A DNA stretch of 64,000 nucleotides from Methyloceanibacter superfactus (GTDB lineage Bacteria; Pseudomonadota; Alphaproteobacteria; Rhizobiales; Methyloligellaceae), in the NCBI RefSeq assembly GCF_001723305.1, contig NZ_LPWF01000004.1:124001-188000 (forward strand), in the 5' to 3' direction. Shown here piece by piece: positions 32,558-40,356 of this stretch (positions within the stretch are counted from its first letter, which is position 1; every line of letters begins with the position of its first letter). The notes below the pieces were generated by a model. The model was not told where the DNA came from. It searched no databases and was given only the letters and a program-made list of their open reading frames with translations. The translations under genes and the position numbers were made by a program.

Positions 32558-33555
32558 TGGCGAGCGACATCTCTTCAACCTTGGCTGAGGGCCGGACCTC
32601 CGCCTCGTCTGCCAAGTCCACGCGGCGCGAGGCCGAGACCGCGGAGTTCGCCCAAGCGGTGCTCGCGGGACTGGCACGCCGTCCCCGCAGCATCCCTTCG
32701 CGCTTTCTCTATGACGCGGTGGGCTCGGCGCTGTTCGAGGACATCACGCGGCTCAAGGAATATTATCCGACGCGAACCGAGACGGCCCTGCTCGAGACCT
32801 ATGGCGCGGCAATCGCGCGGCTCGCCGGCGACGTGGATATCCTCGTGGAGTTTGGCTCGGGCTCCAGCCGCAAGACGCGCCTATTGATTGACGCGCTGGA
32901 CGGTCTCGATACCTACATCCCGATCGACGTGTCGGAGTCCTTCTTGACCGAAGCGGCGAGGCGGCTCGAAGCCGAGCATGACGGCCTCACCGTCAAACCG
33001 TTGGTCGGCGACTTCACCCGGACCCGTCACCTCGCCGGCGCGCCACGCGGACAGAAGCTCGGTTTCTTCTCAGGCTCGACCATCGGCAATCTGACCCATG
33101 AGGAAGCGCGAGACTTCCTGGTCAATGCGGCGCATCTGTTGGGCCGGAACAGCGCCTTCCTGATCGGCGTCGACCTGAAGAAGAGTCTCGACATTCTGCT
33201 GCCGGCCTATGACGACGATGACGGCGTCACCGCTTCGTTCAGCCTCAACATGCTGGCGCGCATCAATCGCGAGCTCGACGGGGATTTCGACATCGGCAGC
33301 TTCGCCCATCGGGCCGTCTATAACGATGCCAAGGGCCGCATCGAGATATATCTCGAGAGCCTCACCGAGCAGACAGTGCAGGTTCGCGCTCGCCGCTTCA
33401 GTTTCGACAAGGGCGAACGCATTCACACCGAGAACTCGCACAAATATTCGGTGCCCGAGTTCCAGGCGCTGGCGTCAAGCTCAGGCTGGCGCCCGGTCGA
33501 GGCCTGGACCGATGACGACCGGCTCTTCAGCCTGCATCTGTTGCGCTGCGCCTAG
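32557..33555 (+). CDS. egtD: L-histidine N-alpha-methyltransferase EgtD
   Basis: SAM-dependent enzyme that trimethylates histidine to hercynine, the first step to ergothioneine. The 332-residue protein has SIPSRFLYDAVGSALFEDITRLKEYYPTRTE, the SAM motif VEFGSGSSRKTRLLIDAL, FFSGSTIGNLTHEEA and the C-terminal INTSH-like ENSHKYSVPEFQ. It overlaps egtB by one base. EgtB and EgtD form the minimal pair; the lyase EgtE and the amidohydrolase EgtC are not in the window. Confidence 0.92.
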   Translation: MASDISSTLAEGRTSASSAKSTRREAETAEFAQAVLAGLARRPRSIPSRFLYDAVGSALFEDITRLKEYYPTRTETALLETYGAAIARLAGDVDILVEFGSGSSRKTRLLIDALDGLDTYIPIDVSESFLTEAARRLEAEHDGLTVKPLVGDFTRTRHLAGAPRGQKLGFFSGSTIGNLTHEEARDFLVNAAHLLGRNSAFLIGVDLKKSLDILLPAYDDDDGVTASFSLNMLARINRELDGDFDIGSFAHRAVYNDAKGRIEIYLESLTEQTVQVRARRFSFDKGERIHTENSHKYSVPEFQALASSSGWRPVEAWTDDDRLFSLHLLRCA

Positions 33556-33639
33556 CCGAAAACGCCGCCCGCTCTTCGTCTTGCGCGCCGTCAGCCGTCG
33601 AGGCATGGTGCCGCCTCCAAAAACCCAAGGAGGGGGAGC

Positions 33640-34893
33640 GTGGCTGATCTTCCAACCGGCAACGCCGTTATCGGGCAATCGGGCGGGCCGACCGCCGTCA
33701 TTAATCAGGCGCTGGTCGGGGTTATCGAGGGCTTGCGCGAGGGCCTGGTCAACGCTGGCAAGGTGAAGCGCATTTTCGGCATGCGGCACGGCGTGCGCGG
33801 CATTTCCTCGGGCAAGGCGGACGAGCTTATCGACCTCGCCCCGCTCTCGGCGGAACGCCTGGAGCGCATCGCCCGCACGCCCTCCGCTGCGCTCGGCTCC
33901 ACCCGGGACAAGCCTGACGCGGCCTATTGCGACCGGATCCTCGAAGGCTGCCGCAGCAACGACATCCGCTACTTCTTCTATATTGGCGGCAACGACTCCG
34001 CCGACACCTGCCGCATCGTCGCCGAGAAGGCGGCCGAAGCCGGCTACGAGCTGCGCTGCTTTCATGTGCCGAAGACCATCGACAACGATCTGCGCGAGAA
34101 CGACCACACGCCGGGCTTTCCGTCGGCCGCGCGTTTCGTGACGCTGGCCCATATGGGCGACGCGCTCGACAATGCCAGCCTCGGCGGCATCAAGATCAAC
34201 ATCATCATGGGACGCAATGCGGGCTTCCTCACCGCCTCGGCGGCGCTCGCGCGCGAGCTGCGCGAGACGGACGAGGATCCGGCGAAGCGCCCGGCACCCC
34301 ATCTCATCTATGTCCCCGAGGTGCCGTTCGTCATGGACGAATTCCTGGCGGACGTGGATGCCGTCTACACCAAGCTCGGCCGCTGCCAGATCGCCGTCAG
34401 CGAGGGCATTCGCGACGCCGACGGCAAGGAGATCGGGCCGCAGCTGATGGGCACGGGCGAGGTCGACGCCCACGGCAATGTGCAGCTCTCGGGCTCCGGC
34501 GCGCTCGGCGACGGCTTGGCCGGCTTCCTCAAGAAGGGACTCACGCCCGCCGGGGGCAAGGCGCCGCGTATCCGGGCCGATACGTTCGGCTATCTGCAGC
34601 GCTGCTGGCCGGAGACGTCGACGGTCGATGCGGCCGAGGCGCGGGGTGTCGGCCGTTTCGCCGCGGAGCTCGCGAGCAACGGCGAGATGAGCGCCTCGGT
34701 GACCATCGTCCGCACCTCCAACGCCATCGATTCCTATCGGAGCGCATTCGGCCGCGCCGAGCTTTCCGCGGTAGCGCGCCACGCGCGGCACGTGCCGCCC
34801 GAGCTCCTGTCGGGACGCAACAATGTGAGCCCGTCCTTCTACGATTATTGCCAGCCGCTGGTGGGCGACCTGCCGCATTTCGAGCGGCTGTAG
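33640..34893 (+). CDS. Pyrophosphate-dependent 6-phosphofructokinase
   Basis: Interconverts fructose 6-phosphate and fructose 1,6-bisphosphate with PPi in place of ATP. In the PFK fold, the phosphate-donor loop reads IGGNDSADTC: the Asp after Asn is the mark of the PPi-type (ATP enzymes have GGDGS). Substrate residues are in VPKTIDNDL and IIMGRNAGFLTA. Length 417 matches the group found in methylotrophs and other alphaproteobacteria. It begins with GTG at 33640, preceded by AAGGAGGGGG. Follows egtD by 84 bases, possibly co-transcribed. Confidence 0.9.
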   Translation: MADLPTGNAVIGQSGGPTAVINQALVGVIEGLREGLVNAGKVKRIFGMRHGVRGISSGKADELIDLAPLSAERLERIARTPSAALGSTRDKPDAAYCDRILEGCRSNDIRYFFYIGGNDSADTCRIVAEKAAEAGYELRCFHVPKTIDNDLRENDHTPGFPSAARFVTLAHMGDALDNASLGGIKINIIMGRNAGFLTASAALARELRETDEDPAKRPAPHLIYVPEVPFVMDEFLADVDAVYTKLGRCQIAVSEGIRDADGKEIGPQLMGTGEVDAHGNVQLSGSGALGDGLAGFLKKGLTPAGGKAPRIRADTFGYLQRCWPETSTVDAAEARGVGRFAAELASNGEMSASVTIVRTSNAIDSYRSAFGRAELSAVARHARHVPPELLSGRNNVSPSFYDYCQPLVGDLPHFERL

Positions 34894-34895
34894 CC

Positions 34896-35750
34896 CTAAG
34901 TCTCGACCAGCTCGCGGATGTAGGTGGGGAGCGCGAAGGCGGCGAGCTGCATGTCGGGGCGCCAATAGCGCGTCGGGAAGCGGCCCGCCTTCTTGTAGCG
35001 CCGCTCAATCTTCTTGAGCTTGTGGTGCCTGAGGTCCTTGTCGTCGGTGGCCCAGCCATAGGACATGGAGCCGCCAAAGTAGCTCGGCGTGGTGGCGAGA
35101 TAGGCGAAGGCGTCGTCGAACAGATCGCGGAAGTAGCTGGCCGACTGCTTGAGTTCCGACGCTTGCAGGAACGGCAGACCATTCTGCGTCACCAGCACGC
35201 CGCCCGGCGCGAGCGCCCTGCGGCAATCCGTGTAGAACTCCTTGGTGAACAGCACGGCGCCCGGCCCGATGGGATCGGTAGAGTCCACCAAGATCACGTC
35301 GAAGCGGTCGTCCGTCTCATGGACGAACTTGGTGCCGTCGGCGATGACGACACGCGTGCGCTTGTCGTCGAAGGCGCCGGCGGACACGTCCGGGAAATGC
35401 TCGCGGGCGAGATCGATGACGCTGCGATCGATCTCGCACAGCGTGGCGCTTTTCACCTCGGGATGCTTCAGCACCTCGCGCAGCACTCCGCCATCGCCGC
35501 CGCCAACGATGAGCACGCGTTTCGCCTTTCCGTGCGCGAACAGAGGCACATGCGCCATCATCTCGTGATAGACGAACTCGTCCCGGGTGGAGAGCTGGAC
35601 GACGCCGTCCAGCATCATCACCCGGCCGAAGTCCGAGTTCTCGAAGATGATCAGCTGCTGGTGCTCGGTCTCGCTATCGAAGAGGACGCGGTCCGCCTTT
35701 AGGCGGACACGGAAGCCGCCATGGAGTGTCTCTTCGACCCACCGTTCCAT
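34896..35750 (-). CDS. speE: Spermidine synthase SpeE
   Basis: Transfers aminopropyl from decarboxylated SAM to putrescine. The 284-residue protein has MLDGVVQLSTRDEFVYHEMMAHVP, the nucleotide motif VLIVGGGDGGVLREVLKH, the catalytic ILVDSTDPIGPG and the C-terminal YWRPDMQLAAFALP. Start at ATG 35750, with AAGGA just upstream; the open frame back to 35855 lies inside speD. It overlaps the end of speD by 52 bases, so its RBS lies within the speD coding sequence. Confidence 0.94.
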   Translation of the reverse strand: MERWVEETLHGGFRVRLKADRVLFDSETEHQQLIIFENSDFGRVMMLDGVVQLSTRDEFVYHEMMAHVPLFAHGKAKRVLIVGGGDGGVLREVLKHPEVKSATLCEIDRSVIDLAREHFPDVSAGAFDDKRTRVVIADGTKFVHETDDRFDVILVDSTDPIGPGAVLFTKEFYTDCRRALAPGGVLVTQNGLPFLQASELKQSASYFRDLFDDAFAYLATTPSYFGGSMSYGWATDDKDLRHHKLKKIERRYKKAGRFPTRYWRPDMQLAAFALPTYIRELVET

Positions 35751-36238
35751 CGCTGAAGTTCCTTGCCCCGAAGTTGCGTTTTGACGACCACCTTGCCTGG
35801 CGTAAACGCCTCTTTCAGCACATCGATGGACGCCCGCGGATTGGCATCGCCGCACATGAACACGTCGAGTGCGGCATAGCCGTATTCGGGCCAGCTATGG
35901 ATGGATATATGCGACTCAGCGAGAACCGCGACACCCGAGACCCCACCATTCGGCGTGAAGTGATGAAGGTGGATATGCAGGAGCGTCGCGCCCGCAGCCT
36001 CCACACACCGCCTCAAGGTTTGCTCGATATGGTCTAACTCGTCGAGCCGTTCGGCTCTGACCAGATCGATTAGGAGATGAGTTCCCGCGTAGCGGACTCC
36101 GTCTCGCTCACAGAAAAAGTCCTTGCGCTCCTCTCCCATTTCGGGATCGAGGCACCGGGAATGCTTTTCTTCCGTTTGGGCGGTGCTTGAACCATGATCC
36201 AAGTCCATCCCCAATTGGAAGAGGGCGTCACTGGACAT
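35699..36238 (-). CDS. speD: S-adenosylmethionine decarboxylase proenzyme SpeD
   Basis: Makes decarboxylated SAM for spermidine synthesis. It self-cleaves to form a pyruvoyl group; the cleavage Glu-Ser pair is in VAVLAESHISIHSWPEYGYAALDVF, with the Cys of MCGDANPRASIDVL. The 179 residues include an N-terminal extension of about 50 residues before the conserved GTHLLIDL. GGGGAGGA precedes ATG 36238. The last 17 or so residues are encoded over the start of speE. Confidence 0.92.
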   Translation of the reverse strand: MSSDALFQLGMDLDHGSSTAQTEEKHSRCLDPEMGEERKDFFCERDGVRYAGTHLLIDLVRAERLDELDHIEQTLRRCVEAAGATLLHIHLHHFTPNGGVSGVAVLAESHISIHSWPEYGYAALDVFMCGDANPRASIDVLKEAFTPGKVVVKTQLRGKELQRWNGGSKRHSMAASVSA

Positions 36239-36433
36239 GGCGTCCTCCCCAACCAGCAGATGTTGATCGAATAAGAGGCGCTATTTGCACCTCGTGTTCC
36301 GGCGATGCAAGTGGTTTTTGGGAAGTGGAACAGAATGACGCCGCAGGAGGCGCGCAAGCTGGCGCCAATCGGCCTTCTCGCCGGTTTGTGACAGTGCCGG
36401 GCGCGCCGGCGTGGCAAGGAGGAGTGATCGGCC

Positions 36434-37525
36434 ATGGGTTCGCGAAAGGTTAGGCCCGTCACGGGCGCCGCCGTGGCGTTCCTGACCGGCGTCAGTCTCC
36501 TGGTCTGTCTCAGCGTCGGCCCATCTCCAGGCCTGAGCGCCGAGGCGCTGCCCCGGCTCGGCACCGAGCTCGGCGCCACCTCGGTGTCCGGGCTGTCGTC
36601 CGGCGCGTATATGGCCGGCCAGATCGAGATCGCCCACGCTAAGGACATTGTCGGCGCCGGCATCGTGGCTGGCGGCCCGTTCGCCTGCGCCGAGACGGCA
36701 GCCTCGCGCGCCTTTCCCTTTTGGCCCACCGCCATCGGGCAGAACGCGACGCAGGCGCTCTACAGCTGCATGAAGACGACCATGGGCGCGCCCGACCCCG
36801 AGGCGCTGGTCGCGCGCACCAAGGCGCTGGCCGACGACGGCGTCATCGATCCGGTCGACGCGCTCCGCGACCACCACGTCTACCTCTATTCCGGCAACGA
36901 CGATCAGACCGTCACCCGCCCCGTGGTCGCGTCCGCCAAGCGCTTCTACGACCTTCTGGGCGTGGCGCTCGGCAACGTCACCCTGGTGGAGGGCGCCGGC
37001 GGCCACGCCTTCATCACCGAGCAAGGCGGCTTGGCCTGCGGTCTGACGGACGAGCCTTACGTCAGCGACTGCAACTACGATCAGGCGCGCGCCATCCTCG
37101 GTTGGATCTACGGGCCGCTGCAAGCCGCCTCCGCCGAGCCGCAGGGCAAGTTCGTGGTGTTCGATCAGGACCCCTTCTCCGACCCGGGCGACGGATTCGC
37201 CGACGAAGGCGTCGTCTATGTGCCGCCCACGTGCCAGACGGAGCGGGGCTGCCGGGTTCATATCGCGCTTCATGGCTGCAACCAGTCTCGCGAAGAGGTC
37301 GGCGATGCCTTCGTGCATGGTGCGGGCTTCGCCGAGTTGGCCGATGCCAATCGCCTCGTCGTCCTGTTTCCGCAGGCCAAGGCGATCACCGGGATCAATC
37401 CGGAAGGCTGCTGGGACTGGTGGGGCTATACGGGGCTCGACTATCTCGGCAAGGATGCCCCTCAGATCAAAGCCATCTGGGCCATGGTCGAGCATCTGGC
37501 CAAGCGGGAGGCGACCGATGACTGA
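36434..37525 (+). CDS. Secreted PHB depolymerase/esterase family protein
   Basis: Exported serine hydrolase of the type described as periplasmic/extracellular PHB depolymerase in Rhodospirillum. The signal peptide covers about residues 1-35 (AAVAFLTGVSLLVCLSVGP). The nucleophile is in the lipase-box-like SGLSSGAYMAGQ, with GNDDQTVT and GGHAFI supplying the likely Asp and His. A C-terminal part has ALHGCNQSREEVGDAFVHGAGFAELAD. 363 residues and several conserved cysteines. The downstream GNAT gene starts eight bases before its stop. Confidence 0.82.
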   Translation: MGSRKVRPVTGAAVAFLTGVSLLVCLSVGPSPGLSAEALPRLGTELGATSVSGLSSGAYMAGQIEIAHAKDIVGAGIVAGGPFACAETAASRAFPFWPTAIGQNATQALYSCMKTTMGAPDPEALVARTKALADDGVIDPVDALRDHHVYLYSGNDDQTVTRPVVASAKRFYDLLGVALGNVTLVEGAGGHAFITEQGGLACGLTDEPYVSDCNYDQARAILGWIYGPLQAASAEPQGKFVVFDQDPFSDPGDGFADEGVVYVPPTCQTERGCRVHIALHGCNQSREEVGDAFVHGAGFAELADANRLVVLFPQAKAITGINPEGCWDWWGYTGLDYLGKDAPQIKAIWAMVEHLAKREATDD

Positions 37526-37970
37526 CGCCCCTATCATCGCCATATTCGAGGCGCCGCTCGGCTCGGACCTCTACACGCAGGCCCTGCGACTGCGCGAGAT
37601 CATCCTGCGCAAGCCGCTGGGGCTATCGGTCACCGGCGAGGAACTGACGGACGACGCCATGCGCCAGCATTTCTGCGCGGTGTCCTATGGCGCGGTCGTC
37701 GGCACGGTCTCCTTGCGGCCGCTCGACGAGACGACGCTCCATCTCAAGCAGATGGCCGTGGCCGAGACTCGCCGCCGGGAACGGGTCGGAGCGCGACTGC
37801 TGGCCCACGCGGAAGACTGGGGCGCGGGCGGCGGCTTTCGCCTTATGGTGCTTCATGCGCGAATCGGGGCAGAGGGGTTCTATCTCAGACTCGGCTATCG
37901 CAAAGAGGGCGAGCCGTTCGACGAGAACACGATCCCGCATGTGAGAATGATCAAGCGGCTTGGGCCGTAG
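37518..37970 (+). CDS. GNAT-family N-acetyltransferase
   Basis: Small acetyl-CoA-dependent acetyltransferase, 150 residues. The acetyl-CoA-binding stretch is LHLKQMAVAETRRRERVGARLLAHAEDWG (core RRERVGA) near residue 80, followed by LMVLHARIGAEGFYLRLGYRKEGEPF typical of GNAT proteins of the ElaA/YjcF kind. Substrate unknown. It overlaps the PHB depolymerase-like gene by eight bases and is followed within 11 bases by bcp, so the three may be co-transcribed. Confidence 0.83.
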   Translation: MTDAPIIAIFEAPLGSDLYTQALRLREIILRKPLGLSVTGEELTDDAMRQHFCAVSYGAVVGTVSLRPLDETTLHLKQMAVAETRRRERVGARLLAHAEDWGAGGGFRLMVLHARIGAEGFYLRLGYRKEGEPFDENTIPHVRMIKRLGP

Positions 37971-37981
37971 AGGAGCGAAAC

Positions 37982-38449
37982 ATGAGCGTGGACGTGGGCG
38001 ACAAGGCACCTTCCTTCACCTTGCCGGCGGATGGCGGCGGCAAGGTTTCGCTGAAGGATTTCAAGGGCAAAACGGTGGTGCTGTATTTCTATCCGAAGGA
38101 CGATACCTCGGGCTGCACGGCGGAGGCTTGCGCCTTTCGCGACGCGCTGCCCGACTTCTCCAAGGTGGACGCGGAGATCGTCGGCATCTCGAAGGACCCG
38201 GTCAAAAAACACGACAAGTTCAAAGAGAAGTACGAGCTCAACTTTCCGCTGGCCTCCGACGAGGACGGTGCGGTGTGCGAGGCCTACGGCACATGGGTCG
38301 AGAAGAGCATGTATGGCCGAAAGTACATGGGCATCGAGCGCTCGACCTTCCTGATCGACGGCAAGGGCGTCGTGCGCAACGTGTGGCGCAAGGTGAAGGT
38401 GCCTGGTCACGCCGATGAGGTGCTGAAAGCCGCCGCGGCGCTGAAATAG
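37982..38449 (+). CDS. bcp: Thioredoxin-dependent peroxiredoxin (Bcp/PrxQ)
   Basis: Reduces hydrogen peroxide and organic peroxides using thioredoxin. The 155-residue protein has VVLYFYPKDDTSGCTAEACAFRD, where the first Cys is peroxidatic and the second, five residues on, is the resolving Cys typical of the PrxQ group, then IVGISKDPVKKHDKF and YMGIERSTFLIDGKG. Starts 11 bases after the GNAT gene. Confidence 0.94.
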   Translation: MSVDVGDKAPSFTLPADGGGKVSLKDFKGKTVVLYFYPKDDTSGCTAEACAFRDALPDFSKVDAEIVGISKDPVKKHDKFKEKYELNFPLASDEDGAVCEAYGTWVEKSMYGRKYMGIERSTFLIDGKGVVRNVWRKVKVPGHADEVLKAAAALK

Positions 38450-38454
38450 CAGCG

Positions 38455-39891
38455 ATGTTGCTCGGTCTTTCCCGCGGTTTCTGGGTGATGCTGGCTGTCG
38501 TTCTCGTGGTGACGGCCGGGGCCATCGTGCTGCCGAGGGCCTACCGCGTGGCGCTGCTCGCCTCGGGCTACATGGCTCAGACCTTATGCACCGGCGTCTT
38601 CGTTTCGGACCGCAGCTTCGACGACGTGATGGCGCAGGACCTGACCGGGCCCGGCTTCGGGCTCGCGGTGTTCTTTCAGCCGTCAGCCAATCCCAAAGCG
38701 GAGGCGGTCACCGTTTCCGCCAATGGCATCGCCACCCAGACCTCGCTCCACCGCGACGGCCTCGGCTGCACGTTGATCCACGACGTCAAGCCGGAGACAT
38801 TGCGCGCGCAAAGCGCCGGACTGTTCTCAGCTGGCACCTCGACGAATAGCGATCCCGACAATGCTGCATTGTGGCCCGAAGGCGAAAGGGTCTTGGCCTG
38901 GTCGCCGCCGGACGGGGTGGACGGCGAGGCGCTCGCCGCGGCGATCGAGGACATCTTCGCCGAGCCAGATCCGGCCCATCCCCGCGGCACACGCGCGCTC
39001 CTGGTGGTGCATGAGGGCCGCATCGTGGCCGAGCGCTATGCCCCCGGCTTCGATGCATCGACGCCCTTGATCGGCTGGTCCATGTCCAAGGCCGCGACCA
39101 ACGCGCTGGTCGGTATGCGGGTGATGGACGGGGCGATCAATTTGAACGACAGCGCGCTCTTGCCGGAATGGCGGGCGGTGGACGACCCGCGCCGCGCCAT
39201 CACGCTGAACGAGCTGATGCGCATGACGAGCGGGCTCGCCTTCCAGGAGGACTATGGCAGCGATCTCAGCGATGTCGCCCAGATGCTGTTCGTGAACGGC
39301 GATGCTTCCGGGTTCGCCGCGTCGATGCCGCTCGTGCATGCACCCGGCACCAAATGGTCCTATTCGAGCGGAACCACCAACGTCATCGCCGGCGTCTTGC
39401 GCGAAACCTTCGCCAGCGAGCGCGACTATCTCCGCTTTCCGAACGCGCGGCTGTTCAAGCCGCTCGGCATGACCAGCGCCGTGCTCGCCCCGGACGCGGC
39501 CGGCACGTTTGTCGGCTCGTCCTTCCTCTATGCCTCGGCCCGGGACTGGGCGCGGCTCGGGCTTTTCTTCCTGCGCGACGGGGTGTGGCAGGGAAACCGG
39601 CTGTTGCCGGCGGGCTGGCTCGCCTATTCGCTTCGCCCAACGCCGCTGTCACCCGAGAACGAGTACGGGGCGCAAATGTGGCTCAAGCTGCCGCTGTCGC
39701 CTGGACTCGGCGAGCCGCCAATGCCGGACGACGGCTATTACATGCTTGGCTATCAAGGACAGGCGGTGGCGATTCTGCCGTCGCGCGATCTCGTCGTGGT
39801 GCGGCTCGGGCTGACACCGGACGGCGGCGACTGGGACACGGCGCGGAATCTCGCGCCGTTAGTCTACGCCTTTCCGGCGAAGGACGGCTGA
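38455..39891 (+). CDS. Serine hydrolase, beta-lactamase class C family
   Basis: Penicillin-recognising-fold serine hydrolase like 6-aminohexanoate-dimer hydrolase or esterase EstB. After an N-terminal membrane/signal segment (MLAVVLVVTAGAIVLP), the catalytic SxxK is SMSK in PLIGWSMSKAATNALVG, the Tyr motif is YSSGTTN and a later motif HGY-like stretch is MLGYQGQAVAILP. 478 residues. No neighbouring gene identifies a substrate. Starts five bases after bcp. Confidence 0.83.
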   Translation: MLLGLSRGFWVMLAVVLVVTAGAIVLPRAYRVALLASGYMAQTLCTGVFVSDRSFDDVMAQDLTGPGFGLAVFFQPSANPKAEAVTVSANGIATQTSLHRDGLGCTLIHDVKPETLRAQSAGLFSAGTSTNSDPDNAALWPEGERVLAWSPPDGVDGEALAAAIEDIFAEPDPAHPRGTRALLVVHEGRIVAERYAPGFDASTPLIGWSMSKAATNALVGMRVMDGAINLNDSALLPEWRAVDDPRRAITLNELMRMTSGLAFQEDYGSDLSDVAQMLFVNGDASGFAASMPLVHAPGTKWSYSSGTTNVIAGVLRETFASERDYLRFPNARLFKPLGMTSAVLAPDAAGTFVGSSFLYASARDWARLGLFFLRDGVWQGNRLLPAGWLAYSLRPTPLSPENEYGAQMWLKLPLSPGLGEPPMPDDGYYMLGYQGQAVAILPSRDLVVVRLGLTPDGGDWDTARNLAPLVYAFPAKDG

Positions 39892-39957
39892 ACGAAAGCG
39901 GGACCGCACCGCCGTCCTAACGGCGCGGCCCGTTTCACTCTTCAATCCCTCGACGGC

Positions 39958-40143
39958 TTACTCAGCCGGCGTGGACGAGTCGTCCATGGATTCGTCGGGC
40001 ATAGCCTCGGCCGGCTTGGCGGGCATTTCCTCGGCGGGCTTCGCCGGCTCGGCCTTGTCTTCCTTGCCGCCGCCACACTGGTTGGCCGACAGGCCGACGA
40101 GCGCAATTGCTGCCGCCGCGGCAATCAAAAGAAATCTGCGCAT
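39958..40143 (-). CDS. Small secreted Pro/Ala/Glu-rich protein
   Basis: A 61-residue protein with a signal peptide (MRRFLLIAAAAAIALVGLSANQC) followed by a polar tail with imperfect repeats of PAKPAE and an acidic Asp/Ser end. The Cys after NQ could be a poor lipobox (LSANQC), so it may be a lipoprotein. No family recognised. The composition resembles small alphaproteobacterial cell-envelope proteins. Moderate confidence that it is a real gene. Confidence 0.55.
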   Translation of the reverse strand: MRRFLLIAAAAAIALVGLSANQCGGGKEDKAEPAKPAEEMPAKPAEAMPDESMDDSSTPAE

Positions 40144-40356
40144 GATGCTGCCTTCTCCTCGTTGTACGCGCCGGTTATTTGCTCGTTAGATGGTTACTTG
40201 GCGCGAAGGGCGAAAATAGCCGAACCCGGGGTCAAAAACCACAGGATACCCAGACGATCCCCAGGTTGTACGGCTACGAAAACTTGGCGATTACACCCCC
40301 AAAACCCCTCGTCTGTTTTGCAGCGCAAGGCAGGCGCGGATCGCGCGATTAGCAGC

